This document shows positions 34,035 to 45,919 of a stretch of DNA of 64,000 nucleotides, in pieces (position 1 is the stretch's first letter; each line of letters starts with the position of its first letter). The stretch covers positions 22,315,819 through 22,379,818 of the forward strand of contig NC_061868.1 of the NCBI RefSeq assembly GCF_907164915.1, written 5' to 3'. The DNA is from Impatiens glandulifera (lineage: Eukaryota; Streptophyta; Magnoliopsida; Ericales; Balsaminaceae). Both the position numbers and the translations under genes were made by a program. The notes under the pieces were generated by a model. It was not told where the DNA came from and ran no database searches. It was given only the letters and a program-made list of their open reading frames with translations.

Positions 34035-35416
34035 GTGGTTGATCCAGATTGGATCAATGCTATGCAAGAGGAGTTGAACCAATTTGTGAGAAATAAAGTG
34101 TGGCATCTAACTCCTAGACCAACTGATCAGTCGGTCATTGGAACAAGATGGGTCTTTAGAAATAAGCTTAGTGAAGATGGACTAGTCATTAGAAACAAAG
34201 CCAGGTTAGTTGCTCAAGGATACAGACAAGAGAAAGGTATCGACTTTGATGTGTCCTTTGCACCCGTAGCAAGACTTGAGGCAATTAGAATCTTTCTGGC
34301 TTATGCATCACTTAAGAATTTTAAATTTTTTCAAATGGATGTAAAAAGTGCGTTTCTAAATGGTAAATTAAATGAAGATGTCTATGTTGAGCAACCACCT
34401 GGTTTTGTAAATCATAATTTACCAAATCATGTTTATAAACTTGACAAAGATTTATATGGTTTGAAACAAGCTCTTAAAGCTTGGTATGACACTTTGACTG
34501 AATTTCTGTTTGATCATGATTTTTTCATTGAAACTGTTGATAAAACATTGTTTAGATTCACTAAAGATTCTCACATTCTACTTGTTCAAATCTATGTTGA
34601 TGACATTATATTTGGATCAACTAACCCCAAATTGTGTGATAGATTTGCCAAGCTAATGCAGGACAAATTTGAAATGAGCATGATGGGAGAATTAACTTTC
34701 TTCCTCGGTCTTCAAGTTTGTCAACTAGAGAAAGGAACATTCATCAATCAAGCCAAGTATACCAAAGAATTACTGAAGAAATTTGGGATGGAGAAATTCT
34801 CTGTTGCAGCTACTCCAATGAGCCCCTCCAGAAAACTAGACAAAGATAATGGTGGTCAAAGTGTAGATGTCACAGCCTATAGAGGTCTCATTGGGTCCTT
34901 GCTCTATGTTACTTCCAGTAGACGAGATATCAAATTTTCTATTGGTGTATGTGGAAGATTCCAGGCTAATCCTAAACTGTGTCACTTCACTGCTGCTAAA
35001 CGCATTCTGAAATATTTGAAGGGAACTCAAAATGTGGGACTATGGTATCTGAAGGATTCCAATTTCAATTTAACTAGTTTCTCTGATGCAGATTATGCAG
35101 GATACAAAATTGATAAAAGAGCACAAGTGGAACTTGTCAGTTCCTTGGAGATCGTCTTATCTCATGGTTCAGCAAAAAGTAGACGTCGGTGGCCACGTCT
35201 GCAGCTCAAGAAGAGTACCTTGCTACTGGTAGTTGTTGTACTCAACTCTTGTGGGTTCAACAACTTAGGGACTATGGGATTAAGACTGAAGAATCTCTAA
35301 TTTTCTACGACAACACAAGTGTTATCGCAATCACCTATAATCCAGTTCTGCACTCTCGGACAAAGCACATCGAAGCACTCTACAACAACACAGCTCTTCA
35401 CGAAGCCTCTATCTGA
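34035..35416 (+). pseudogene. pol: Copia reverse transcriptase and RNase H, element D
   Basis: The best-preserved coding stretch (34035-35300, 421 codons). RT blocks: [31 protein letters not shown] (catalytic Asp102), [28 protein letters not shown] (YVDD 187-190) and FFLGLQV. The connection and start of RNase H follow: [25 protein letters not shown], and [10 protein letters not shown] with the first RNase H Asp. Near 35120 a 1-bp shift spoils the frame. The rest of RNase H is open at 35189-35416 ([28 protein letters not shown]) with one upstream stop. The motif order INT-RT-RNH proves Ty1/copia. The end after HSRTKHIE is atypical, so the C-terminus is probably deleted. Confidence 0.9.
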
Positions 35417-35579
35417 GATTAAGTTTTCTCACTTTTGAAATATTTTAGGACTTATTTATCTTGATTGATTGTGTTATGTGCATAAACTGTGGGGGAACAT
35501 TTGTTCAAAACGTAACTGGACAGACAAGAAGACAGAGGTCTCAATACGTCCAATGGACTAGATATTTAAGAAGCATAAC

Positions 35580-35890
35580 TACTTAGACGTATGTCTTCTC
35601 ATGCAGTTTTTATCTTCTTCTGGAAACTCATGTCTTGGTTAATTAACCTGCGCGGTTAGACGTATGCGTCTAATAGACGTTTAGACGTTTATAAGACAGG
35701 AGCAATTGGAAGCTCACGTCTAACTGGACACACGTCTAGTACGTGTTGTTCATGCGTATTAGACATCTACGCCTATAGACGTTAGACGCATATAAGACAA
35801 GCTTGATTAGACGTTAACGTCTAATAGATGGATTTCCCAATTAGAAGTGAAGAATGTGGAAAGTAGCTTAAACGTCTAATTACTTGTGTA
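35580..35890. repeat. Palindrome cluster downstream of pol (element D)
   Basis: TTAGACGTATGCGTCTAAT and related inverted pairs, colinear with the spacer before the aORF in A and B (shared CTTGGTTAAT...CGCGGTTAGA and ACGTGTTGTTCAT words). Confidence 0.75.
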
Positions 35891-38800
35891 CTTAGACTTT
35901 TCATCTTCTAGCTATCGGGACAGCTGTCATCTGCAACTGTATCTGTCTATGTACTTTTTCCTGCCAAAAATAAATTAGTCATCTCTCAAATAGATTGAAG
36001 ACAGGTGTCTCTCAATATTTAAAGAGTGACTAAAATTTCTGATAACTCTCTTTTGTACGTCTAATATTAACCGTGCATTTTATGATTAATATTAATTGAT
36101 AGCTGTGTCCCTTAAGAATAGGTTTCTGAAATTTATTTTGTTGAAATTTATACGTCTAATATTAACAGTGCATTTTGATATATTTTGTTGAAATTTATTA
36201 ATCTTATTATAATAAATATTAAAATTTTTATTATATAATAAATTTCACTATATTATAAAAAAAAGTCAAATAATATTTTTGTCCAAATTAAGAAAAATAT
36301 AAATATGTGGCCAATAAAAGTGGTGTGTTTATTTAAAATAATGAATAATTTTGTCATTTATTCTTCTTTTTTAAATTTAATAATTTGCGATCTAGAACTG
36401 AATTTGAATTGAATTTAGGTCGGTGTATAATGAATTGTTAATAAAAATATTTTTTGATGTTTTAAGTTAAAATAATATTAATAATTTATTCAATTTATTC
36501 TTAATTAATGATAAATATAATACTAAATTACAATATTTCTGATAAAAATGATAATTTGATGATTAAATGATAAAAAATTATAAATACAGTATAAATTATT
36601 AAAAATGATAAATTAATGATTTAAGTTATAACAATATTAATAATTTATTCGATTTATTCTTAATTAAAGACATTAAACATAGTACTATATTAATATTAAC
36701 CTGATAAAAAATTTTTGTTTTTGTAAATATTTCTAACTAATTAAAGTTGTAAATAGTTGTTTGAAAGTTATTTCTTTATCTTTTTTATTATAATTTAAAA
36801 TTATTTATTACAATAAATTATCTAACATTTTAAACAAAAATTTCAAGACTTTATCCATCGAGCCAGTAGCACCCTTGCAAAATAATAAAATTTATTCTGG
36901 TTTTGGTTAAGATAATTTACATTTATTCTAATTTTAAATATTGAAAAAATAATTTAATTTCATAAAAATTAAAGAAAAATAATGAGACATACACATAAAC
37001 ATATTAAAAATAATAAAAATGACTTAGATAAAAAAGAAAGTCATAGCCATAAAAGAAAGAGATGTTTTGATATGCTTAATAACCTCAACACAAGAATATG
37101 AAGAGATGATACAGACATGTTTATTAACATTGACATATTCGCCCGATAATCGATTATATATGTGGAGGACACTATGTATATTATAAAATAATTTTTTTTT
37201 AAAATTTAATAAAAAAATAATATCAATTTTATACCAAAGTTTAAAATAAATTTTATTTATAAACCAAAATTTTAAATATTTTATATGCATCATAATAATA
37301 TTTATAATTAAGCATCTAATTAGACACAATATCACCTACAATTACATAGTAGTTTTTATACATATTTATAATCAGGCAAGATATACTTATATTGGACCAA
37401 CACAACCATTTTTTAAGCATGCTTTTATTAAAAATGTTACAATATACTAAAAATATTTTAAATAAAAATTTCATAACCTTTTTTTTGTCAATTTTTTTTT
37501 CTAAATTCCAAAATAAATAAAACCTAAATTTTGTTTGAAAAATAATGAAATTATGTTAGTTATTCAATAAAGTTTTTTATATGTTTTTTTCTTTTAAATT
37601 TTTTAATATAATGTTCAAAAATAATTAATAGAATTGTATCTCATTATTTTCTCCATGTATATAGTTACAACAGTAATAGATCAGGTTGGACTATAAATAA
37701 TTTTAATTCGAAGTAAAACCATAAGTCAAATATTTGTTAATTTGGAATTAATTCTTATTTATATTTTGGTGACATATTAAAATTACTATGTTAATTTCAA
37801 TAGATAAACACATTTAATTTATTTGATTTTACTTCCAATATTTAATTGTTTTTACTATATAAGCTACATTTTAGTAAGTTTTAACATATTTTAAAAATAT
37901 AACTAATATATATTCAAACTAGTTTTATTTTGTTTGGTCAAATATTAGAATTAAAATTGAATTATTTTTTTTGAATTTTTAAATATAGAAATAGAATTAT
38001 AAATAAATTTTAATTAGGTTGAAACTAACATTAAAATTCTAATTATAATGTAATCTATAATTCAAGCACATCCTAAATGATTTTCGAAAAAAATATGAAA
38101 AATTTTAAATTCCTAAATTTTAAATAAATAAGAAAATTCAATGAAAAAAATATGAAAAATTTAAATTTCTAAATTCTAAATAAGTAAGAAAATTCAATTA
38201 AGAAAATATAAGTATTAAGGTACCAGATTTTCATGATAAAATGTATGTCATTAATCTTGTATAATAACCATCTTTAATAAAAACGAGACACTAAATTTTT
38301 TCAAACACAACTTTATCGTGTATTTTCAATAATCCTAACAATTTTCCATTATTTAGGGCCGCTTTCATACCTTATTCTTCACTTCCAATAATAAATTCAA
38401 AATTGATAAGACAATCAAATATAACTCAAAACTTATAATATAAATAATTTTTTTTCTAAATTATAAACATTCAAAACAAGAGACAATTAACATTTGGGGC
38501 TTAAACTTTGATTTGACCCATTTGGGCTCGAACTATCAAAAATTTTGTTATTTGGGGTTTTTTACTAAACGGATGTTAGATCCGTGTATTTTAATACACG
38601 TGGCAATAAAATGTTTTAATTTAATTTCTATATGTCAAACACATCATTATTTTTCAACATGTTCTCTCTCTTCTCCAAGGCATCTTTTTCTTTTTCAATT
38701 CCTTTTATTTTCATTGATCCATCTCCAAGAAATTCTACATCAGACCATCAACGATTAAAGTATTTAAATTTTTGTTTGATTTAGGTTTAGATTTGTTTGA

Positions 38801-39804
38801 TTTAAGTTTAAATTATTCATTCATTAATGTTATTTATTTGTATTTAGGTTTAGATTAAGATATGTTGGATTTAGTGTTTAGATTTAAATTTACAATATTT
38901 TCATCATCTAGAAGCTTACAAGTAATCCTTACACTTTATTTTGTTACTATATGAAATTATATTCTTTATTTGAGTATATATGAAACTCCACTGAATGATG
39001 AATAATACTAATATTAATGGATAATGAGTAGTAAAGTAAGTTATTGTTTCATAAAATATGGACATAATGACTTTTATTTTACCTAATTTTTATTCAAGAA
39101 CAAGAACACTATTACTAATGGATATCATAGTAAGTTCTTTCAGATTCTTGTATATCCTTTATGTTTTGTTTCCATTTATTGTCGTAATATCAATTCATAA
39201 TAGACATTACTGTAAGTTATTTTTAAGTATCATTATAATCATTTCACACATTCATATGATTGCATATTATTGATGAGCATAGAAGAATCATGTCTTATTT
39301 ATTGCCTAAATTGGATTAAGTCTTATTTTATTGTCTAAATTATTCATTGAGATAATCTTTTTCATTATATTTTAGGTAATCAATATCCAAATAGTAGAAA
39401 GTTTGGGCATTTGAATATAATAACATAAGAAAAAGATTTTTAAATATCCACTAAAATATTCCTCTATTTTCTGAAAATTTAAATTAAAACTTTTAATTAT
39501 GTATGATAATGAATATTTACTCCACATTAAAAAATATCTTTCAATAGTAGAGAGTTTGGGCATTTGAATATAATAACATAAGTATGATTATGCACATTTT
39601 GATTAAAATGTTTGAAAAACTTTCTAAGGGGAAAAAAGACAAATTAAGAGAAATGAAGAATTTTTTAGGTGAACGTACTAAAGACCTTCATTGAAAGAAT
39701 ACAATCGTTACTTTGAAGAAATTCTCTTAAATTCTGAATTAGTAATATATTCTTAAACACTTGTAACTTTTGTTAGTTTAATATAACATTTATATTAATG
39801 TTTT

Positions 39805-42325
39805 GTGAATTTCTTCGAGTTGTAAACTATGGTAAAGAACTTCTCATGCCCATTAGAGACCTTGATCGATTTTGATTCTAGGATTTAATGGACTTTGCGG
39901 GTACTCTCGGAAATAGGGATAATGAAAAATTGGAGTTTTGGTATCGTCACATAATAAGAAATTAATGATTTTTAACAATGATCAACTTTTGGAACATTTA
40001 TTAAAGCTCTTTGAGATGTTACATGAGGTTAATATTTATCTTAAAGTAAAAGATGATTCTATACTCCAATATTATAAAATTCAATCAAGTCTTCTTCCTA
40101 TAAAAGTAAAAGTTATAGAGATGAATGTTAAAAATGTGGAGGTTGAAAATGATGAAGAATAATATTTTAAAAATTATATTGAAATTGAGACAAGTATCGA
40201 AGATATCCCAATTCAATGTAATCTTAAGGATCAATGTTAGGTTGAAAGTGAGTTTCTAGTAGAAATGAGGATGAATAAGATGACCCTACTTGTGAAGAGA
40301 AAGTTGAAGTTGAGTCAGATTATACTAGTGATATAGATGATGAAAAATATGAAGATGGAGTTTATTAATATTTATGGATTGGTAGTGAAGAAAGTGATAA
40401 TGATGGTTTTGATAATGATATATTATCTCATCAAGTAAAGAGACGACAATCTTCTCATTTAAAATCCAACCCTTCTTTAAAATAATATAGTAGGCATGGT
40501 GTTTGAATCAAAACAAATAATAAAAGATGCTATAAGATATTATTAATGTCATTACAGAGTTAATTTAAAATGGATTACAAGACTCGTACAGAACGAGGGT
40601 GAAATACAACAAATAATGATGTTCTTGGTACTTTTTTGTAAGTGAGGGCAAAAAAAAGAAAAAAAAAGTGGATAGTATAGAATTATCGTCCCGAAAACCG
40701 TTGCTATTCTAATAACAAGAACATGTTGGTCTCTACAAAGTATGTTGAGATAAAATTTCAGAATAGAATTTTAACCCCATAGATACATTTCCACAAAAAC
40801 TCTTCAACAACTTCGTAGGGAGGATATAAAATTTTGATGTGAGTTCTTCTTTGATGAATAAAGTCAAATGAATAAATTTTGATCTTTGTAAAGAATTTTA
40901 TAAAGATAAAATTTCGTAATAAAAGTTTAACCCAAAGAGATATTTTCACAAATAAAAATTCAACAACTTTGTATGGAGAATTTAAATTTTGATGTGTGTT
41001 GTTCTTTGATGAATAAAGCCAAAATAACAGTTTTGGCCGAAGTTGAATGTGACATCGAGAAAGACTTTAGTGAGTTATGGAACTATCTGGAAGAACTACA
41101 ATCAAGGAATAATGGTACTTTTATTCTTAAAACCATCAAATATGAAACCATGAGTGAAAATAAATTTCATAGAATGTCTTTGTGTTTTGTGACATGTAAG
41201 AGTGGTTTGAAAAATGGTTGTAGACAAATAATTAGGGTTGATGAATGTTTTTTTAAAGAATTCACGTAAAGGGGAACTACTTTTTGTTATTGGTCAAGTT
41301 GCAAATCATCAAATGTTTATGATGGCATGGGATGTGGTAGAATGAGAGACTCGAACAAGTTGAGAATGTTTTTCAACTTATTGAGGATCTATGTTTATAA
41401 GAAGGAGATAACATTAACATAATTTATGACATGCAAAATGTATATTTTTAAATTACAATTTAATTTAAATGTACAATTTGATATGTAAATTTGATCACAC
41501 AATGTTTAAGAATAATTGCTAATTTTTTTTGATTTCATTTTGTTATGAATTAATAAGAGGCGTTATTGAATTATTACCACATGCAGAGCATAAATTTTGT
41601 TGTCTCCATTTTTATACAAATTGGGCTACAGGAGGAAATATGGGTGAAAACTTGAAATTATTGTTTTGAAAGTGTGCTCGATCCACCTATCTAGAACAAT
41701 TTGATGCCAATTTAAGAGTACATGAATAAACCAATCAAGGAGCGGTACTTCCACTATACGAATTACTGAGAGAAGATGGTCAAAGGCATACCTCAAAAAG
41801 TATCCAAAGTGTGACAGAAGATGGTCAAAGGCATACCTCAAAGAGTATCCAAAGTGTGACAGAGTAGACACTAACATTTGTAAAACATTTAATTCATGAA
41901 TATTTACCAAGTAGATCAATATCTATAATTAAAATATTTGAGAACATCTAATTGATGATAATAAGAAAGATTTTTTGCTTAAGAAAAGAAATGGATATGA
42001 AATGGATTGGAGACGTTTCTCCCATTGCATTGCAAAGACTCTAACTTGCAAAAGCAATCTATCATAGGTGCACATTGGACTTTAACGAAGAATTTGGGTA
42101 TAAAATTACTAAGAGATTACAATGACATGTCATAGACATTGAAGAAAGAAGTTGCACATGTAGACCTTGTGCACACGTTGTTTGTGTTATATACCATTAT
42201 GGTGGAAATCTAGAAGATTATATCTCGAATTGGTATAAGAGAATAGTGTTTAGGAAGACGTAGGGAAAGATCATTAAACAATTAAAAGAGAATTTTGAAA
42301 ACCCCAGTTTGACGGATTGCCTTTG
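39805..42325 (+). pseudogene. Mutator-like transposase, copy 4
   Basis: The most complete transposase relic. N-terminus after a probable splice site: LMPIRDLDRF and KLEFWYRHIIRN; open piece 39938-40162; acidic tract (YTSDIDDEKYEDG region, shifted); DNA matching WIVKNYR. The best piece (40973-41269) reads MENLNFDVCCSLMNKAK..., DFSELWNYLEELQSRNNGTF, FHRMSLCFVTCKSG and GCRQIIRVDECFF, the block holding the first catalytic Asp (D90 of the piece; Gly after it is replaced by Glu). The second Asp is kept (IIYDMQN, about 41425). C-terminal pieces are KAYLKEYPKCDRVD, LIDDNKKDFLLKKRNGYEMD, and the SWIM region LCTRCLCYIPLWW-like in a shifted frame near 42165-42200. Order and motifs fit the MuDR family. 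Confidence 0.7.
41771..41860. repeat. 45-bp in-frame tandem duplication
   Basis: Two units of 15 codons (SKAYLKKYPKCDRRW / SKAYLKEYPKCDRVD) start at 41771 and 41816. Confidence 0.93.
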
Positions 42326-42478
42326 ATTTTACCTCCTAATGTTCAAAAGAGAAGGGGTCGAAAAAACTAAGAAATTTATTTTTGTATTTTTTTGTTTATA
42401 TTTAAATAAAAATTTTAAATTATCGAAAGACATAATGATGATCATATATTTTATTATGACTATTTTAGTATGTATATC

Positions 42479-42538
42479 ATATATATATATATATATCATA
42501 TATATATATATATATCATATATATATATATATATATAA
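42479..42538. repeat. (TA)n microsatellite with periodic TCA interruptions
   Basis: TA runs of about 18 bp separated by ATCATAT, in the MULE 3' region. Confidence 0.92.
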
Positions 42539-42696
42539 TTTATTTGTTTTTATTAAAAAAAAGTGAATAAAAGTATAAATATATCAATCAGGATAATTTA
42601 AAAAAAATGAAAGAAATGATAAATTAATATTACCTACGACCTCTCACGTTCACTTACCCAAGTTGCAGAGTCTATACCTCCCGCATAGGCAATCTA

Positions 42697-42745
42697 TATA
42701 ATATAATATAATATAATATAATATAATATAATATAATATAATATA
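42697..42745. repeat. (ATATA)n microsatellite
   Basis: About ten perfect 5-bp units (ATAAT phase). Confidence 0.95.
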
Positions 42746-42933
42746 TGTTTATAGTGGTTATTAATTTTATATTATGCCATCTATATTCATTTTATATACA
42801 TTTTGATTCATCGCATTATTCACGGATAATAACAAATGGACAAACATTTGATAGACTATGGTTGGTATATTATATTTCATAAAATTTAATATTTTGCTTC
42901 TATTGTAAGTTGGTCAAGAATGAACAAATGATG

Positions 42934-43125
42934 AGTAGAATGGTGAATTTGGCTAATGACAGATACAATGACTGGCATAATATACATAGAATTCATAAAC
43001 ATAATGAAGTTAGTATGAATCATATGGATAGCATATTTTCTTGGATTGAATTAAAAAAGAGGCTAAAAAAAAACCAAACAATTGATGATAGTTTGCATCC
43101 GCAGAAAGAAATTTCTCAAAATTGA
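42934..43125 (+). pseudogene. hAT (TTF-type zinc finger, DUF4371) transposase, N-terminal fragment
   Basis: Reads RYNDWHNIHRIHKHNEVS, MNHMDSIFSWIELKKRLKK and NQTIDDSLHPQKEI. The pattern YNDW.N....K.HE.S..H......W.EL..RL.K.QTID is typical of the region after the TTF zinc finger in plant hAT transposases of the ZMYM1-like type. The ORF start at 42910 is probably not native. Confidence 0.6.
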
Positions 43126-43166
43126 AGTTAATCAATAATTATCTTTGATTAACAATATCACAAGAT

Positions 43167-43283
43167 AGACTAAATGGGCTAGCAATCTTGTCGATTGAGA
43201 AAGAAGTAGTCTGTCAATTAGATTATACGTATTTGATCAATATTTTTGCCTCTAAAACAACTAGACGAGTGATGTTTATTTAG
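43167..43283 (+). pseudogene. hAT transposase C-terminal dimerisation fragment
   Basis: Reads RLNGLAILSIEKEVV, then LDYTYLINIFASKTTRRVMF and a stop codon. The L..LAILSIE.......DY..LI..FAS...R.V.F pattern is the usual last part of this hAT subfamily, ending the HAT dimerisation domain. It lies 40 bp after the N-terminal fragment, so about 600 codons are missing. Confidence 0.7.
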
Positions 43284-43434
43284 TTATTTCAAATATTGTT
43301 AACTTTTTATTTTTATTGACGTGGCATATTGTTTCTGGTTTATTTATATATATTGCATTCTGAACTTTACAACAATAAAAGGGATCATTTTTTATCTTTT
43401 TCCTCAGGCCTTATCGAACACAGGTATGACTCTA

Positions 43435-43915
43435 TATTTGGGACACATTTAATTCATAGATATTACCAAGTAAATCAATGTCTATCATAAACATGTTGAA
43501 AAATATTCGATTGTTGATAATGAGAAAAGTTTGACGCTTAAGAAAAGAAATGGATATGAATTGAATTGAATTGGAGATGTTTCTTCCGTAGCAATGTAGA
43601 GACTCAAACTTGCAAAAGAAATCTAACATAGGTGCACATTGAACTTCAACGGAGAATTCCGGTATGATATCAGTAAGAGAATACATAGATATGCCATATA
43701 ACTAGAAAAAGAAGTTGTACATGTAGACTATGGTAACTCACATATATACGTTGTGCGCACATTGTTTATGCTATATACCATTATAGTGGAAATTCAGAAG
43801 ATTATATTTCGAATTTGTATAAGAGAATAGCGTTCAAGAAGGCATAGGAAAAGGTCATTAAACAATTAAGTGCAAGATAATTTTGGAAACCCCAATGTGA
43901 CAAATTGCCTTTGAT
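43435..43915 (+). pseudogene. Mutator-like transposase C-terminal fragment (copy 5)
   Basis: Pieces in shifting frames: TFNS-like start, LKKRNGYELN, then a SWIM zinc-finger remnant near 43740-43790 (YHYSGN) and NWYKR-like sequence. It aligns with 8750-9200 and 41890-42320. It is not coding. Confidence 0.5.
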
Positions 43916-45074
43916 TTTACTTCTTCATGTGTAAAAGAGAAGAGGTAAAAAAAAATTAAAATTATATTTTTTTATTGTTTGTTTATATATAAATAAACAT
44001 TTTAAATTATTAAAAGGTATAATGATAATCATATATTTTATTATGACTATTTTAGTTTGTATAATATATATATATATATAATATCTGTATTTTGTTTTCT
44101 TTATTTTTATTACAAAAGTGAATAAAAGTATAGTTATATAAATTAAGAACATTTTAAGAAAATTAAAGCAAATTAAAGCAATGGTAAGTTAATATTACCC
44201 ATGCCTTTCAAGTTCACACTTACCCACGCTTGCCAAGTTCACTTACCCAAATTGCACCGTCTATACCTACTTCTTAAGTCATTTGTATTCATTTTATATA
44301 TATATAATAATATATATATATATATATATATTATAGTTGTTATTAATCATATATTATACCATCTATTTTTATTTTATATACATAATATATATATATTATA
44401 CAGTTGTTATTAATTACATATTATATATGATTTTATGTATATAATAGTAGTTTATTATCTCATACATAATTATATATATATATATATATTAATTCTTTTT
44501 ATTTTGATTTATTTATATTTTGAAGAAAATAGGAAAATAAAATTTAATATAAAACACAAACGAAATATAAAATGGCTTTGACAGTGATGGATCTACGATT
44601 GAGACCAGCTTGGTTAAAGATATTTCAGTCATACGTCATCTCCAACTTAATCCCAAAAAACATACATAAATAGTGAGAGAAAAGAAACAAAAAGACAAAA
44701 TCAAATAAATATTAGTAAACAACTATTAGTGATATTTTTACTTGGATTCACAAATAATAGTCATAGATAAATTAAGTCAATAATAAAGTTTCTATTTATT
44801 AATAGATTGCTTATAATGATAGATCTAGGTTATGATTCATCGATAAATGTAAAGGAAGCGAAGAAAACGAGTATCTAACTTCAACAATCATCGTATCACT
44901 AGTGAAACAATCAAAAATAGATCTAAAAGAAATATGATTGATCACTCTTTTTCATTATATGTGGGTGCGTCGTCCAAAAAAATGAAAAGACCACTCATAT
45001 GTTATTCCTTGTCCCCGTGCTTCATATGAAGGTGAATAAGGCACTTATCTTCTATCAAGTCCAGAGCCACAACT
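43435..45074 (+). mobile_element. MULE copy 5, C-terminus and 3' region
   Basis: Holds the last part of the transposase (43435-43915) and the complete 3' region to about 45070, ending GTCCAGAGCCACAACTGAAC, as at 10220-10260 (GTCCAGGGCCATAAGTGAAC). Microsatellites occur at 44064-44080, 44296-44332 and 44470-44490. Confidence 0.6.
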
Positions 45075-45919
45075 GAACAAGGACAAAACAGAAAAGAAAA
45101 AAAGTGAATAGTAAAAAATATCATCACGAGCATCGTTGCTATTCTGATAACAAGAACATGTTGGTCTCAGCAAAGTATGTTGAGATGAAATTTTGCAATA
45201 GAATTTTAACTCAAGACATTTCCAAAAAAAACTCTAACAACTTTGTCGGGAGGATTTAAATTGTGATGTGATTTGCTTTTTTTATGAATAAATCCAAAAG
45301 AATAATTTTGGCCGAAATTGAATATGACATTGAGAAAGAGTTTAGTGAGTTATAAAACTATTTGGAAAAACTACAATCAAGGAATAATGAAACTTTTATT
45401 CTTAAAACGATCAAAGATGAAACCACGGGTAAAACAAAATTTCATAGAATATATGTGTGTTTTGAGACATGTAAGAGTGGTGGAATAAATATTTGTAAAC
45501 CAATAATTAGGGTTGATGGATTATTTTTAAAGAATGCATGAAAGGGGAATTACTTTCTTTCATTGTTCGAGATGAAAATGATCACATGTTCCCGATTTCA
45601 TGGGTTGTGGTGAAAGGAGAGAGTCGAAAAAGTTGGGAATGGTTTTCCAAACTTCTAATTGAGGATATACATTTCGAAGAAGGAAATAACATTAGCATCA
45701 TTTCAAACATGCAAAATGTAAGTTTTTAAATTACAATTTGATTTCAATGTATAATTTGATTTGTAAATTTAATCACATTGTTTGTAAGAATAGTTGTTGG
45801 ATTATTTGATTTCATTTTGTTAAGGATTAATAAGAGTAGTTTCTGAATTATTATCAAATGCAGAGCATACATTTTTTTCCCTCCATTGGTATACAAATTG
45901 GGCTAAAGAAGAAAAATGA
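45075..45919 (+). pseudogene. Mutator-like transposase central fragment (copy 6)
   Basis: Joined directly to the 3' end of copy 5 at AAGGACAAAACAG. The open piece 45538-45729 reads MKGELLSFIVRDENDHMFPI, WVVVKGESRKSWEWFSKLL and EEGNNISIISNMQN. This is the core of the MULE transposase domain between the first and second catalytic residues; the second reads Asn (ISNMQN) instead of Asp. The fragment ends at about 45919, where the copia-derived sequence starts. Confidence 0.7.

Larger units (their letters stand above)
29778..36150 (+). mobile_element. Ty1/copia element D with pol, 3'-truncated
   Basis: 5' LTR (29778-31190), primer site (31193-31204), gag (from 31241), pol (to about 35416), then a spacer with palindromes homologous to the pre-aORF spacer of A and B. 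Homology ends near 36150, before an aORF or 3' LTR, and MULE sequence follows. It is the only copy here with protease to RNase H, but it has lost the zinc-knuckle part of gag and carries frameshifts, stops and one catalytic substitution. The left flank is MULE copy 3. Confidence 0.85.
36185..42800 (+). mobile_element. MULE copy 4, most complete copy
   Basis: Contains every module in order: 36185-36440, 36970-37160, 37600-38130, the leader (38200-38760), intron-like DNA (38760-39800), transposase (39805-42325) and the 3' TA-rich region (42330-42800). It is about 6.6 kb, so it defines the approximate unit of the family. No clear terminal inverted repeats are visible at either end. Confidence 0.65.
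42800..43434 (+). mobile_element. hAT-type relic inserted in MULE DNA
   Basis: It separates MULE 3' DNA from a second, C-terminal MULE fragment. It contains only the two ends of a TTF-type zinc-finger/DUF4371 hAT transposase joined by an internal deletion. The limits are set by where MULE similarity stops and resumes; an 8-bp duplication or terminal repeats were not found. Confidence 0.55.

Noticed and set aside
36150..36185. Search for a 3' LTR and target duplication of element D
   Set aside because: No TGTTGGG or TATCA copy follows the spacer, and MULE sequence resumes directly. I therefore call D 3'-truncated.
42910..42933. Start codon of the hAT N-terminal ORF as a native gene start
   Set aside because: The family's conserved N-terminal zinc finger is missing upstream, so this ATG is simply the first one after truncation.
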